A DNA stretch of 64,000 nt from positions 4,216,001 to 4,280,000 of the forward strand of contig NZ_CP118631.1 of assembly GCF_028993635.1 (NCBI RefSeq), in the 5' to 3' direction. The notes beneath the pieces were generated by a model. It saw only the letters and a list, made by a program, of their open reading frames with translations, did no database searches and was not told the origin of the DNA. Source of the stretch: Mucilaginibacter sp. SJ. Lineage in GTDB: Bacteria; Bacteroidota; Bacteroidia; Sphingobacteriales; Sphingobacteriaceae. Below are positions 54,179 to 62,825 of the stretch, in pieces (the stretch's first letter is position 1; each line of letters begins with the position of its first letter). Made by a program: the position numbers and the translations under genes.

Positions 54179-54985
54179 ATGAAACACTACGGACTAATTG
54201 GTTTTCCGCTTTCTCATTCATTTTCAAAAAAGTTTTTTACCGAAAAATTCAAAACCGAAGGTATTACAGATGCAAGGTATGATCTTTATCCTATTGAGCA
54301 TATCAAGGACCTGCAGAACCTGCTTGATGAACATCCGGATATTTGCGGTCTTAATGTAACCATTCCTCATAAAATAAACGTGCTGCCTTTTTTAGATTGG
54401 ATAGAGCATGACGCCCGTACAGCCGGCGCCGTAAACTGTATCAGGGTGACTGCCGAAAGCCCGATTGAAGCCGCATTTTCGGGCGAGATAGGGGTTAAAG
54501 ACCATGATTTCAGACTGGAAGGCTATAATACCGATATTTATGGGTTTGAGGAATCATTAAAGCCTTTAATTGGCGATGGCAATGATGACGCCCTGGTTTT
54601 GGGCGATGGAGGTGCCGCAAAAGCAGTAAAATGTGTACTGGAAAATTTAGGTATCACCTATAAAGTTGTTACCCGCAAGCCAACACACCATGCGGATAAT
54701 ATTTTGTTTAAAGATCTGCAGCCACACCATATCTTACAGCACAAACTTATCATCAATACAACTCCTTTGGGTACCCATCCTAATATTGATGAATGCCCGC
54801 CTATACCTTATGATTTTATTGGCGAAAATCATATTTTGTACGACCTGATCTATAATCCTGAAGAAACCCTGTTTTTAAAACATGGCCGCGAGCGCGGCGC
54901 GGTCACTAAAAATGGCTATGAAATGCTGGTTTTACAGGCCGAAAAATCGTGGGAGATCTGGAACTCAAAGGAGAAACATCCATGA
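54179..54985 (+). CDS. aroE: Shikimate dehydrogenase family protein
   Basis: 268 residues from the ATG at 54179 (MKHYGLIGFPLSHSFSKKFF, the family start); the longer frame upstream is rejected. Substrate motif SHSFSKKFF, catalytic Lys in NVTIPHKINVLPF, NADP loop LGDGGAAKAVK, and NGYEMLVLQAEKSWEIW. Reduces 3-dehydroshikimate in aromatic amino-acid synthesis. The stop overlaps the gldD start (ATGA). Confidence 0.95.
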   Translation: MKHYGLIGFPLSHSFSKKFFTEKFKTEGITDARYDLYPIEHIKDLQNLLDEHPDICGLNVTIPHKINVLPFLDWIEHDARTAGAVNCIRVTAESPIEAAFSGEIGVKDHDFRLEGYNTDIYGFEESLKPLIGDGNDDALVLGDGGAAKAVKCVLENLGITYKVVTRKPTHHADNILFKDLQPHHILQHKLIINTTPLGTHPNIDECPPIPYDFIGENHILYDLIYNPEETLFLKHGRERGAVTKNGYEMLVLQAEKSWEIWNSKEKHP

Positions 54986-55560
54986 AGTATGTAAGTTTAC
55001 TGGCAGCGGCGCTATTGCTTTTGGCGGCATGCAGCGGCAATCATGATTACGCGCCTAAGCCCCGCGGCTACTATCGCATAGCGTTCCCAAAAAAAGAATA
55101 CCAGGATTATGCTCCCGGTTGTCCGTATGCTTTTACATATCCCAAATATGCTATTATTGAACCGGATAAAAAGCGGGATGCCAAACCTTGCTGGATAAAC
55201 ATGCAGTTCCCGCGGTTTAATGCCACGCTGCATTTAAGCTATCAGCCCATCACCTCAAAAAAAGAGTTTAACCAACTGGTGGAGGATGCCCGCACCTTCG
55301 CCTTTAAACATACCGTAAAAGCCACATCCATTGACGAAGGCATCATCCATTATGCCGATAAGAAAGTTTATGGCATTTATTATACAATAGACGGCAATGC
55401 CGCTTCATCGGCGCAGTTTTTCCTTACAGATAGTGTGCATAATTATATACGGGGAGCGCTATATTTTAACACTGAACCCCGGCTCGACTCCATACAACCT
55501 GTGCTTAGTTTTATAAAGCAGGACATGGCGGTGATGATTAAAAGTTTTAAGTGGAAGTAG
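54982..55560 (+). CDS. gldD: Gliding motility lipoprotein GldD
   Basis: 192 residues from the ATG at 54982 (MKYVSLLAAALLLLAACSG); a longer frame starting 33 bases earlier lies inside aroE and is rejected. Lipobox LAAC. Family opening DYAPKPRGYYRIAFPKKEYQ and CWINMQFPRFNATLHLSYQP. GldD is needed for gliding and type IX secretion in Flavobacterium, though its exact job is not clear. Its usual neighbours are not seen here; it is coupled to aroE by an ATGA overlap. Confidence 0.9.
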   Translation: MKYVSLLAAALLLLAACSGNHDYAPKPRGYYRIAFPKKEYQDYAPGCPYAFTYPKYAIIEPDKKRDAKPCWINMQFPRFNATLHLSYQPITSKKEFNQLVEDARTFAFKHTVKATSIDEGIIHYADKKVYGIYYTIDGNAASSAQFFLTDSVHNYIRGALYFNTEPRLDSIQPVLSFIKQDMAVMIKSFKWK

Positions 55561-55621
55561 AAGCCAAAAGCCAGACAACAAGATAATAGAAGCAAGACTT
55601 TAAGAGCTGGATATTTTAACC

Positions 55622-56545
55622 ATGCAAAATTGCTATATAGGTATTGAAATAGGCGGAACCAAACTGCAAATAGTTTTGGCCGATGATAGCTTTATTATCA
55701 ACAGGACGTTTCGTTTTGCGGTAGACAGAGCGTTGGGCGCCGCAGGGATCAGGGGGCACATTGCCCAAACCATTACCAATATTTCAAAAGAGTATATCAT
55801 TAAAGGGATAAGCATCGGTTTTGGCGGACCGGTTGACCGGGGGACGGGCAGTATTGCTAAGTCGCACCAGTTAAGCGGGTGGGACGCATTTAACATTTCG
55901 GGCTGGTTGAAGCAGGAGGTTAATGTACCGGTTATTTTGGAGAATGATGCTAATGTAGCTGCCCTTGGCGAGGCATTAAAAGGGGCCGGGCGTAATTATG
56001 AACATGTATTTTATGTAACTCTTGGCAGTGGAGCAGGCGCCGGAATGGTCATTAACGGCCAAATTTATCACGGGGCAAAACCCGGGGAAGCGGAGATAGG
56101 GCACATACGCCTTAACCGCGAAGGCCTTACGCTTGAAGATAGCTGCTCGGGCTGGGCGGTTGATAAAAAGATCCGTACAGTAATCGCTCAAAAGCCCGAT
56201 GGTAAACTGGCCCAACTTTGTGCGGGTGTAAATGGGGGAGAAGCTAAAATATTACTGACCGCTTCGGAACAGGGAGATGCAGGTGCGCTGAAAATATTGA
56301 ATGATACCGCTGCCGACCTGGGCTTCGGCTTATCACATGCTGTACATCTTTTTCACCCTGATATTATAGTGTTGGGCGGAGGCTTATCTTTATTGGGTGA
56401 GCCCTTGCGCATTCGGGTACAAGAGGCCATGCAAGCTAATACCATGACCCTGTTTTTACCTGGCCCAGAGGTTGTAATAGCCGAATTAGGCGAACTGGCA
56501 GTACCCGTTGGGGCAATTGAAAACCTGAGGAGGCATATAGGTTAA
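55622..56545 (+). CDS. ROK family sugar kinase lacking the usual zinc motif
   Basis: 307 residues. ATP-phosphate loop IEIGGTKLQIVLADD, substrate loop ISIGFGGPVDR, LENDANVAALGEALKGAG, and LGSGAGAGMVINGQIYHGAKPGEAEIGHI. Where ROK kinases have CxCGxxGC after EIGH, this has RLNREGLTLEDSCSGWAV with a single Cys, so it does not bind the structural zinc in the standard way. Probably a hexose kinase (glucokinase-like); substrate unknown. Follows gldD by 61 bp. Confidence 0.88.
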   Translation: MQNCYIGIEIGGTKLQIVLADDSFIINRTFRFAVDRALGAAGIRGHIAQTITNISKEYIIKGISIGFGGPVDRGTGSIAKSHQLSGWDAFNISGWLKQEVNVPVILENDANVAALGEALKGAGRNYEHVFYVTLGSGAGAGMVINGQIYHGAKPGEAEIGHIRLNREGLTLEDSCSGWAVDKKIRTVIAQKPDGKLAQLCAGVNGGEAKILLTASEQGDAGALKILNDTAADLGFGLSHAVHLFHPDIIVLGGGLSLLGEPLRIRVQEAMQANTMTLFLPGPEVVIAELGELAVPVGAIENLRRHIG

Positions 56546-56756
56546 TTCAATTTCCCTTCCGGATAGTTTCTCGCAATTTCAGAAAATCATTCCACCTGAA
56601 TAGGCCTGTCTCTATAGTAACCATCCCGACCAGGATGAAAATAGGGTTTAGCTATCCCCTAAAACTTATTGTTCTGTTTCCGCCAAATTTACAAACACGC
56701 AGATGGATCTGTTGTTAATAATACAGCGGCGTAATACTGCTATTAATTAATAAACA

Positions 56757-57317
56757 ATGAAACTCATCAAATTCAATAAAATAGGTACTGATATCCGGTT
56801 GCATACCGAAAGCCTTGCTCATATGGGGTTTAGGAAAATATTTGAAGGCATCGATCAGCTTAAAATAAAAAACGGCGTTGATAAACTCGGCCTTGAAGGT
56901 TTTATTAACCAGTGCGCTTGTCTTGCAGCAGGTTCGGGGGCTATGGCGGGCAGCGGGGGTATGTTTACTCTCGTAGCAGGGATTCCATTTGATTTCATCA
57001 ATTTGATCACCCAGCAGTTTAGGGCTATTATGGGCATTATGTATTATTACCGGGGCACGTATGATAATGGGTTCGACGATTTCATGTCGTTAGTGGCAAC
57101 ATCAGTAAGGGTGGAAGCCGGCGTGGCTATCACCAAATCCATGATGGAAGGCATTGCCGAAAGGATGCTGATGATATTAGGCACCCGCACTGCCGAACGC
57201 CTGGTTCCGGTTGTAGGCGCGGTTATTGGCGGCACGGCAAATTACCTGTTTATTAAACGCATGGCCGAACAGGTGAAACGGATGCAAAAGGATTTTGTGG
57301 TTATTGAAGTAGGGTAG
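56757..57317 (+). CDS. EcsC family protein
   Basis: 186 residues. The central glycine-rich stretch CLAAGSGAMAGSGGMFTLVAGIPFDFINLITQQFRAIMGIMYYYRG is the EcsC-domain hallmark, with hydrophobic helices that may touch the membrane. EcsC-type proteins of Bacillus sit with an ABC exporter, but here no transporter is nearby. Role unknown. Confidence 0.85.
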   Translation: MKLIKFNKIGTDIRLHTESLAHMGFRKIFEGIDQLKIKNGVDKLGLEGFINQCACLAAGSGAMAGSGGMFTLVAGIPFDFINLITQQFRAIMGIMYYYRGTYDNGFDDFMSLVATSVRVEAGVAITKSMMEGIAERMLMILGTRTAERLVPVVGAVIGGTANYLFIKRMAEQVKRMQKDFVVIEVG

Positions 57318-57398
57318 GACACCTAAGCGCAAAGCAGGCATATGCCTTTAACTTTAGGCTTTCAAAACTACAATGCTATCAGGTAATTCCAGATTGAA

Positions 57399-57917
57399 CT
57401 AAGGGTTGATAATATACCTGAGTTGAATGAGTCCGCTTGAAAATTGCTCGGCACCAAGCAGTACCAGGTTAATGCGTTCTTTTATATTTGTAAAAAGTGG
57501 TTTTCCACTACCTAAAATTACCGGGTGTACTGACAGTAATAATTCAGAGATTAGATTTTTTTTGATAAACGCTTCAACAAGTTCTGCCCCGCCAAACAAC
57601 CAGATATCGCGTCCCTCCTGGCTCCTGATTTCTTCGATCCTGTTTTTAAAATCAGCAGATCTCAGTATTTCAACATTATCAGCTTGCGGGTCATGAAGTG
57701 TATCCGAAAACACATACATTTTCATGGCAGCAAACATTTTTGGATCGGTACGCATGATCAGCTCATAACTTTTGCGCCCGATGAAGATGGCATCACAGGC
57801 TTTAAAAAAGTCGGTAAGGCCATAATCCTGGTCGTCAAAGCACCAGTCGTACTCACCATTAGGCCCCTCAATATAACTATCGAGACTAACAGCGACGTTT
57901 AAGATTATTTTACGCAT
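57399..57917 (-). CDS. Dihydrofolate reductase-like (RibD C-terminal) family protein
   Basis: 172 residues. KIILNVAVSLDSYIEGPNGEYDWCF at the N-terminus, AIFIGRKSYELIM, DIWLFGGAELVEAFIKKNLI and VILGSGKPLF are the RibD_C/YyaP-like signature. The fold binds NADPH. Biological substrate unclear; not the classical folate enzyme. It starts 4 bp after lutB on the same strand, so the two share a transcript. Confidence 0.9.
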   Translation of the reverse strand: MRKIILNVAVSLDSYIEGPNGEYDWCFDDQDYGLTDFFKACDAIFIGRKSYELIMRTDPKMFAAMKMYVFSDTLHDPQADNVEILRSADFKNRIEEIRSQEGRDIWLFGGAELVEAFIKKNLISELLLSVHPVILGSGKPLFTNIKERINLVLLGAEQFSSGLIQLRYIINP

Positions 57918-57921
57918 AGCA

Positions 57922-59310
57922 CTATTCTTCGGGTGTGTTGTTCATTTCCTGCCATTGCTTGCTAAATGATTTATCAGCCACGCGCGGCATTTCGCGTAAA
58001 TGGCCCCAGGTACGTTTAAAGAATGTTTTAAGCAGGAAGTTTTTCATGCCGCCGCCAAAAAAATCGGTAAGCTTGCGTTTAAGCATTCCCTTTTTCCAGA
58101 TGGCCCAGCCCCAGCGTTCTTTATTGGTAACCAGGTTTTCGTTAACCGCATCGCGGCGGTTAAGGAGCAACATTTTATGGATGTCGATCTTAACCGGGCA
58201 AACCTCGGTACATTTACCACACAGGCTTGAAGCATAGCTCAGGTGTTTAAAATTTTCCATCCCCTGGGTATGCGGGGTAATAATAGAGCCTATCGGGCCA
58301 CTGTAAGTGGTGGCATAAGTGTGGCCTCCAATGTTTTTATAAATGGGGCAACCGTTAAGGCAGGCTCCGCAACGGATGCAGTAAAGGCCTTGCCGCTGGT
58401 CTTTTTTTGCCAGCAGATTGGTGCGGCCATTATCCAACAGCACTACGTACATTTCCTCAGGCCCGTCGGTTTCATCCGGTCGGCGCGGACCGCTTAATAT
58501 GGTATTATAAACAGTAAGATTTTGCCCGGTGCCATGAGTAGACAGCATCGGCCAAAACAAGTCCAGATCAGTAATGGAAGGGATGATCTTCTCGATCCCC
58601 ACAATGGCAATATGGATTTTAGGGAATGTAGTACAAAGGCGCGCGTTGCCTTCATTTTCGCTGATGGCGATGCTGCCGGTATCAGCTAACAGGAAATTGG
58701 CACCGGTGATACCTACATCGGCCTGTACATATTTTTCGCGGAGCAGCTCGCGGGCTTTCAGGGTAATTTGTTCGGGCGTTGCATCAATGGGGGTGCCAAA
58801 TTTTTCGTGGAAAAGCTTCGCGATATCTTCCTTGCTGAGGTGCATAGCCGGGGTAACAATATGGTATGGCTTTTGGCCTAACAGCTGCACTATATATTCA
58901 CCTAAATCGGTTTCAAGCGATTCGATTTGATTGCTCTCTAAAAACTCGTTCAGATGAATTTCTTCGGTAACCATCGATTTGGATTTCACCACGGTTTTGG
59001 CGTTGGCCTTTTTGATGATGTTCAGGATTTCACGCTGGGCCTCTTCTACATCATTAGCCCAGATCACCTTGCCGCCGCGTTTCTGAAAATTGGCCTCAAA
59101 CTCCGGGAGGAACTTATCCAGGTTTTCCATCACCTTCCATTTAAGCACATGGCCTTTCTTTTTGGCATTATCTAAATTGATAATGCGCGAAAGGCCCCGC
59201 GATACCGCCGTATTGTACCGGTCAATATTGAAGTTGATGATGCGACGGTGATCGGCATCAAAAGCCTTCTCTTCCGATTTTACCAAAAATTCTTCAGCGG
59301 TTGCTCCCAT
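57922..59310 (-). CDS. lutB: LutB/LldF-type iron-sulfur protein (L-lactate oxidation)
   Basis: 462 residues. The N-terminal part (about 1-290) is the LUD-like domain (VVKSKSMVTEEIHLNEFL, GITGANFLLADTGSIAISENEGNARL). Two 4Fe-4S centres follow: CIRCGACLNGCP and CGKCTEVCP. LutB works with LutA and LutC to oxidise lactate to pyruvate. Neither partner lies next to this gene, so they must be elsewhere if the pathway is complete. Co-transcribed with the RibD-like gene. Confidence 0.92.
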   Translation of the reverse strand: MGATAEEFLVKSEEKAFDADHRRIINFNIDRYNTAVSRGLSRIINLDNAKKKGHVLKWKVMENLDKFLPEFEANFQKRGGKVIWANDVEEAQREILNIIKKANAKTVVKSKSMVTEEIHLNEFLESNQIESLETDLGEYIVQLLGQKPYHIVTPAMHLSKEDIAKLFHEKFGTPIDATPEQITLKARELLREKYVQADVGITGANFLLADTGSIAISENEGNARLCTTFPKIHIAIVGIEKIIPSITDLDLFWPMLSTHGTGQNLTVYNTILSGPRRPDETDGPEEMYVVLLDNGRTNLLAKKDQRQGLYCIRCGACLNGCPIYKNIGGHTYATTYSGPIGSIITPHTQGMENFKHLSYASSLCGKCTEVCPVKIDIHKMLLLNRRDAVNENLVTNKERWGWAIWKKGMLKRKLTDFFGGGMKNFLLKTFFKRTWGHLREMPRVADKSFSKQWQEMNNTPEE

Positions 59311-59345
59311 ATATGCGAAAGTAGGATTTTTGTTTTATTTTTTGG

Positions 59346-59476
59346 GTGAGTGGTTGATTAAGTTGATTATGTGAGTGGTTGTTTTTTTCTGGTGAGTGGT
59401 TGATTGGGTTGATTAGGTGAGTGGTTGTTTTTGAACAGATAATATGTTAGAAAGTTCTAAATTTGGTGAGTGGTTG
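59346..59476. repeat. Five direct copies of GTGAGTGGTTG upstream of lutB
   Basis: Copies at 59346, 59371, 59392, 59417 and 59466, each followed by TT- or GATT-type sequence; an inverted form (CAACCACCCAC, 59590-59600) touches the end of the M28 gene. The array is a run of imperfect short repeats in the 289-bp gap between lutB and the peptidase gene. It looks like a decayed or expanding repeat, not an operator set. Confidence 0.6.
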
Positions 59477-59515
59477 TTTTTGGGCAGATAATATTTGAAA
59501 TTTTCCTAAAACAAA

Positions 59516-59538
59516 AGAGGCGCATCACATGCGCCTCT
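59516..59538 (-). terminator. Perfect 10-bp hairpin, terminator of the M28 peptidase gene
   Basis: AGAGGCGCAT-CAC-ATGCGCCTCT, followed on the minus strand by TTTGTTTTAGG. It lies about 60 bases beyond the peptidase stop. Confidence 0.75.
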
Positions 59539-59599
59539 ACAAAAATATTCTTAAACGGGTTAGCTAACTACTCACTTAATTAACCCCATCAACCACCCA

Positions 59600-61168
59600 C
59601 TATTTCCCTCCGGCAGCAGCTGCATCCACTACAGGGCGTTTATCGCGGTTGGCAAGCTCCCATCCGGTGTAAAATACCAGTTGAGCGCGTTTGGCCAGCA
59701 GCGGGAAATTGATCTTGCTTACTTCGTCGCCGGGCTGGTGGTAATCAGCGTGTACACCGTTGAAGTAGAAGATGATTGGTACGCCATGTTTTGCAAAATT
59801 ATAATGATCGCTGCGGTAGTAAAACCTGTTTGGATCATTTGGGTCATCATACTTATAATCAAGTTTTAGTTTTGTATAAGTATTGTTTGCATTCTCTCCA
59901 ATTTCATGCAGTTCTTTGCTTAGCATGGCCGACCCGATGGGGTACACATAATTTGCGGAATCGGGTTTGCCGATGTATTCTTCGCCAACGCGGCCAATCA
60001 TATCAATGTTTAAATCGGTAATGGTATTAGCCAGCGGGAATACAGGATGGTCTGAATAATACTCAGACCCTAATAAACCTTTCTCTTCGCCAACGTTACC
60101 TAAAAACAGGATGCTACGGCGCGGACCATGGCCGTCTTTTTTAGCTTTAGCGAAAGCGCGGGCAATTTCCAGGACGCCGGTAGTACCCGAGCCATCATCG
60201 TCGGCGCCGTTGTTTACTTTATCTTTAGCCTTTTCGTCGGGGTTTAAACCGATGTGATCATAATGGGCCGAAAATACCAACACTTCATCTTTCAGATCAG
60301 TACCTGGCATATAGCCTAACACATCAACCGCTTTTACATCATTTTTTGTAGTAGCGTAGTTTATAACCACGTTGTTTTTAATGTCTGTTGCAGGAGTAGC
60401 AGATGTTGCTGAGGCAGATTTAAGATCGGCATAAGTTTTGCCGGTTGGTTTTACCAGTTCATCAGCTAATGCGGCAGTGATGTTAAACACAGGGGCATTG
60501 GTGTTTGCCGGTTTAGCTGCGTCATCTTTAATAGTTAGCCGCGGACTTGTTACGCTTTTTCCAAAGCGGGCCAGTGCGGCTGCAATACCGGGGTTAGCAG
60601 CTAATATAATAGCCGGATTTTTGCTTTGTAAGTTTTTTACAACCTTCATACGGGCATTGCTCATGCGATAGCTGGTATTTGGTGTAGCTCCTGCTTCGGG
60701 CTTATCTTCGTTGATCCAAAGTACAATTTTACCCGCCAGAGCAGTGCTGCCTATTTCGGCATCGGTACCGTAGCCAACAAAAACGATATCACTTACAGAT
60801 GTACTTTTATCAGGAAACGCGCCACCTAAGTAAAAATCGGTACCATACTCAAATGATTTACCATTAACGGTGAATGCTGTTACTTTTAACGCATTTTCGG
60901 TAAGAGGAACATCAAAAAAGTACGATCCGTTAACAGGAGCCTGAAGTCCTAATTTTTTAAACTCGGCGGCTATATAGTTAGCCGCTTTTTCGGCACCTGG
61001 TTTACCCGTTTCGCGGCCTTCAAAGGCATCCGAAGCCAGGATGCTCAGGTGCTTTTTCGCATCTTCAGCAGTTATCAGCCCGGCATATTTCATTGCCGTG
61101 GCATTCTGCTGGGCACAGGCCGTCGTTGCCGAAGCCAGCGCAATGAGCAATAGTGGTAATTTATTCAT
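59600..61168 (-). CDS. M28 family zinc metallopeptidase
   Basis: 522 residues with a signal peptide (MNKLPLLLIALASATTACAQ). A PA-domain-like insert (about 130-250, DIVFVGYG, GKIVLWINEDK) precedes the catalytic part: FSAHYDHIG, NGADDDGSGTTGVLEIA, GNVGEEKGLLGSEYY, LNIDMIG and a final His in YRSDHYNFAKHG. These are the two-zinc ligands of M28 aminopeptidases. Periplasmic or outer-membrane-linked peptide breakdown. Length and order are normal. Confidence 0.93.
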   Translation of the reverse strand: MNKLPLLLIALASATTACAQQNATAMKYAGLITAEDAKKHLSILASDAFEGRETGKPGAEKAANYIAAEFKKLGLQAPVNGSYFFDVPLTENALKVTAFTVNGKSFEYGTDFYLGGAFPDKSTSVSDIVFVGYGTDAEIGSTALAGKIVLWINEDKPEAGATPNTSYRMSNARMKVVKNLQSKNPAIILAANPGIAAALARFGKSVTSPRLTIKDDAAKPANTNAPVFNITAALADELVKPTGKTYADLKSASATSATPATDIKNNVVINYATTKNDVKAVDVLGYMPGTDLKDEVLVFSAHYDHIGLNPDEKAKDKVNNGADDDGSGTTGVLEIARAFAKAKKDGHGPRRSILFLGNVGEEKGLLGSEYYSDHPVFPLANTITDLNIDMIGRVGEEYIGKPDSANYVYPIGSAMLSKELHEIGENANNTYTKLKLDYKYDDPNDPNRFYYRSDHYNFAKHGVPIIFYFNGVHADYHQPGDEVSKINFPLLAKRAQLVFYTGWELANRDKRPVVDAAAAGGK

Positions 61169-61253
61169 TCTTTTAGTTAATAGTTCGTTGTTAGTTGATG
61201 GATCATGGTTAATAGATCATAGCCATCAGTCGGAACAAAACCAACTAATCTCT

Positions 61254-61270
61254 GATCTCTAACCTCCAAT
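61254..61270. repeat. Single copy of the TCTCTAACCTCCAATCT word
   Basis: It matches part of the inverted repeat at 46490-46638. Located between the M28 and rpiB genes, with no paired arm visible here. Confidence 0.5.
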
Positions 61271-61277
61271 CTTCGGC

Positions 61278-61715
61278 TTAAGCACAGGCTATCTTTTCCA
61301 CACGGTTAGCATGCCTGCCGCCTTCAAATTCAGTATTTAAAAAAGTAGTTACTATGGCCTTCGCTTCTTCGGGGGTAACAAAGCGGGCAGGTACGCAAAC
61401 TATGTTAGCGTTGTTATGGCTGCGGGCCAGTACTGCTATTTCTTCTTTCCAGCAAATGGCTGCGCGGATGCCCTGGTGTTTGTTGGCAGTTATGGCAACG
61501 CCATTGGCTGCACCGCAAATCAGGATCCCAAGGTCGCATTCACCGCTTTCAACGGCATTCGCTACAGGATGTGCAAAATCAGGATAATCAACCGATTCGG
61601 ATGAATAGGTGCCGAAATCTTTTACTTCGACAGAAGACAGTGCCTCTGTTAAAATTTGTTTGTAATCATACCCGGCGTGGTCCGAACCGATAGCTATTTT
61701 TAATCCTTGCTTCAT
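61278..61715 (-). CDS. rpiB: Ribose-5-phosphate isomerase B
   Basis: 145 residues. KIAIGSDHAGYDYKQ at the N-terminus, Cys67 in ILICGAANGVAITANK, HNNANIVCVPARFVTPEEA and the C-terminal RHANRVEKI. Interconverts ribose-5-phosphate and ribulose-5-phosphate in the pentose phosphate route. A TACTTTTG box lies 14 bases upstream. Confidence 0.95.
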   Translation of the reverse strand: MKQGLKIAIGSDHAGYDYKQILTEALSSVEVKDFGTYSSESVDYPDFAHPVANAVESGECDLGILICGAANGVAITANKHQGIRAAICWKEEIAVLARSHNNANIVCVPARFVTPEEAKAIVTTFLNTEFEGGRHANRVEKIACA

Positions 61716-61729
61716 TTATCAAAAGTATA

Positions 61730-61737
61730 ACGTTTTA
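61730..61737 (-). promoter_or_regulatory. TAnnTTTG promoter box of rpiB
   Basis: Minus-strand TACTTTTG, 14 bases before the start codon. It fits the -7 consensus; the leader would be very short. Confidence 0.45.
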
Positions 61738-61857
61738 TCACTTTTTAAAGGTAAGTAATTTGTTATAAACCGGCCAATTTGTAATGCTCAAAAAAAGGAA
61801 CTACTTACCCGGAAAATATGCGAGTCTCGCTTTTTTGTTGTTTTCGTTCAATAAAAA

Positions 61858-61890
61858 AGCATGCTGCCGGTTTAAAGAAGGCAATTATGC
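61858..61890 (-). terminator. Terminator overlapping the tatC stop codon
   Basis: On the minus strand GCAT-GCC and GGC-ATGC pair across the stop codon and are followed by TTTTTTATTG. A hairpin that includes the stop gives a very short 3' end. Confidence 0.65.
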
Positions 61891-62751
61891 TTTATCAAAC
61901 TCCTGTTCTTTTTTGATCTTCCGTTTTTCAACAAGACCGGCTACAATTATACTAACCTCGTACAACACAAACAGCGGGATACTAACTACGGTCATGGTAA
62001 GCATATCAGGGGTGGGGGTAACCACGGCGGCTATGACCAGGATCACCACTATAGCATAACGGCGGGTTTCCTTCATGAACTTAGGTGTCATGACACCCAG
62101 GTTGGCCAATATGTACACGATGATAGGCAATTGGAAAACCACGCCTGTAGCCAGGGTAAGGGTAGCTACTGACGAGATATAAGAATCGATATCAAACAGG
62201 TTTTGGATAACCGAACTCACTGTATAACTCGACAGGAAATTAATAGACATCGGTGTGATCACGAAGTAACCAAAAGTGATACCTAAAAAGAAAAGCACAC
62301 AGGCATAAAACACAAAGCCGGTTGCGGCTTTACGCTCGGCGTCATGCAGGGCCGGCTTAATAAACCGCCAGATTTCCCATATCAGGTATGGGACGCCCAG
62401 TGTGATGCCGATAATTAATGCTGAGTTGATTTGCAGGGTAAACTGGCCCGCCATTTCGGTATTAATAAGTTTGATGTTTACTTTGTCAATGCAAAAACCA
62501 TCACGGTGCAGCGCAGCGCCGATTTTGCAAAGCATCCGGTAAGTCCAGAAGGTTGACTTACTTGGACCCATGATAATGGTATCAAAGATCCAGTCGTAGT
62601 AGTAAAAAACAACAGCGGTAAATATTACAATTGCTACCGAAGCTCTTACGAGGTGCCATCTCAGGGCTTCGAGGTGATCAAAGAACGACATTTCTGCCTC
62701 TAACGTTTTCCCTTTATCCTTTATGGCCTTGATGATCTTGTTCTCGCTCAT
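61885..62751 (-). CDS. tatC: Sec-independent protein translocase TatC
   Basis: 288 residues with six membrane spans. SFFDHLEALRWHLVRA at the N-terminus, the periplasmic loop region, FIKPALHDAERKA and FGYFVITPMSINFL, and the late conserved RRYAIVVILVIAAVVTPTPDMLTM. TatC is the receptor of the twin-arginine export pathway for folded proteins. A typical neighbour of rpiB in this phylum. Confidence 0.96.
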   Translation of the reverse strand: MSENKIIKAIKDKGKTLEAEMSFFDHLEALRWHLVRASVAIVIFTAVVFYYYDWIFDTIIMGPSKSTFWTYRMLCKIGAALHRDGFCIDKVNIKLINTEMAGQFTLQINSALIIGITLGVPYLIWEIWRFIKPALHDAERKAATGFVFYACVLFFLGITFGYFVITPMSINFLSSYTVSSVIQNLFDIDSYISSVATLTLATGVVFQLPIIVYILANLGVMTPKFMKETRRYAIVVILVIAAVVTPTPDMLTMTVVSIPLFVLYEVSIIVAGLVEKRKIKKEQEFDKA

Positions 62752-62825
62752 TGTAATATATACCGCTGTATCAACGCTATAGTGCTAAATACGTTTTATA
62801 GTATGAAGATAGTTTGAATTTATTT

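Noticed and set aside
54949..54981. Longer start of gldD
   Set aside because: It lies inside aroE and would put residues before the lipoprotein signal peptide; the ATG at 54982 gives a proper lipobox.
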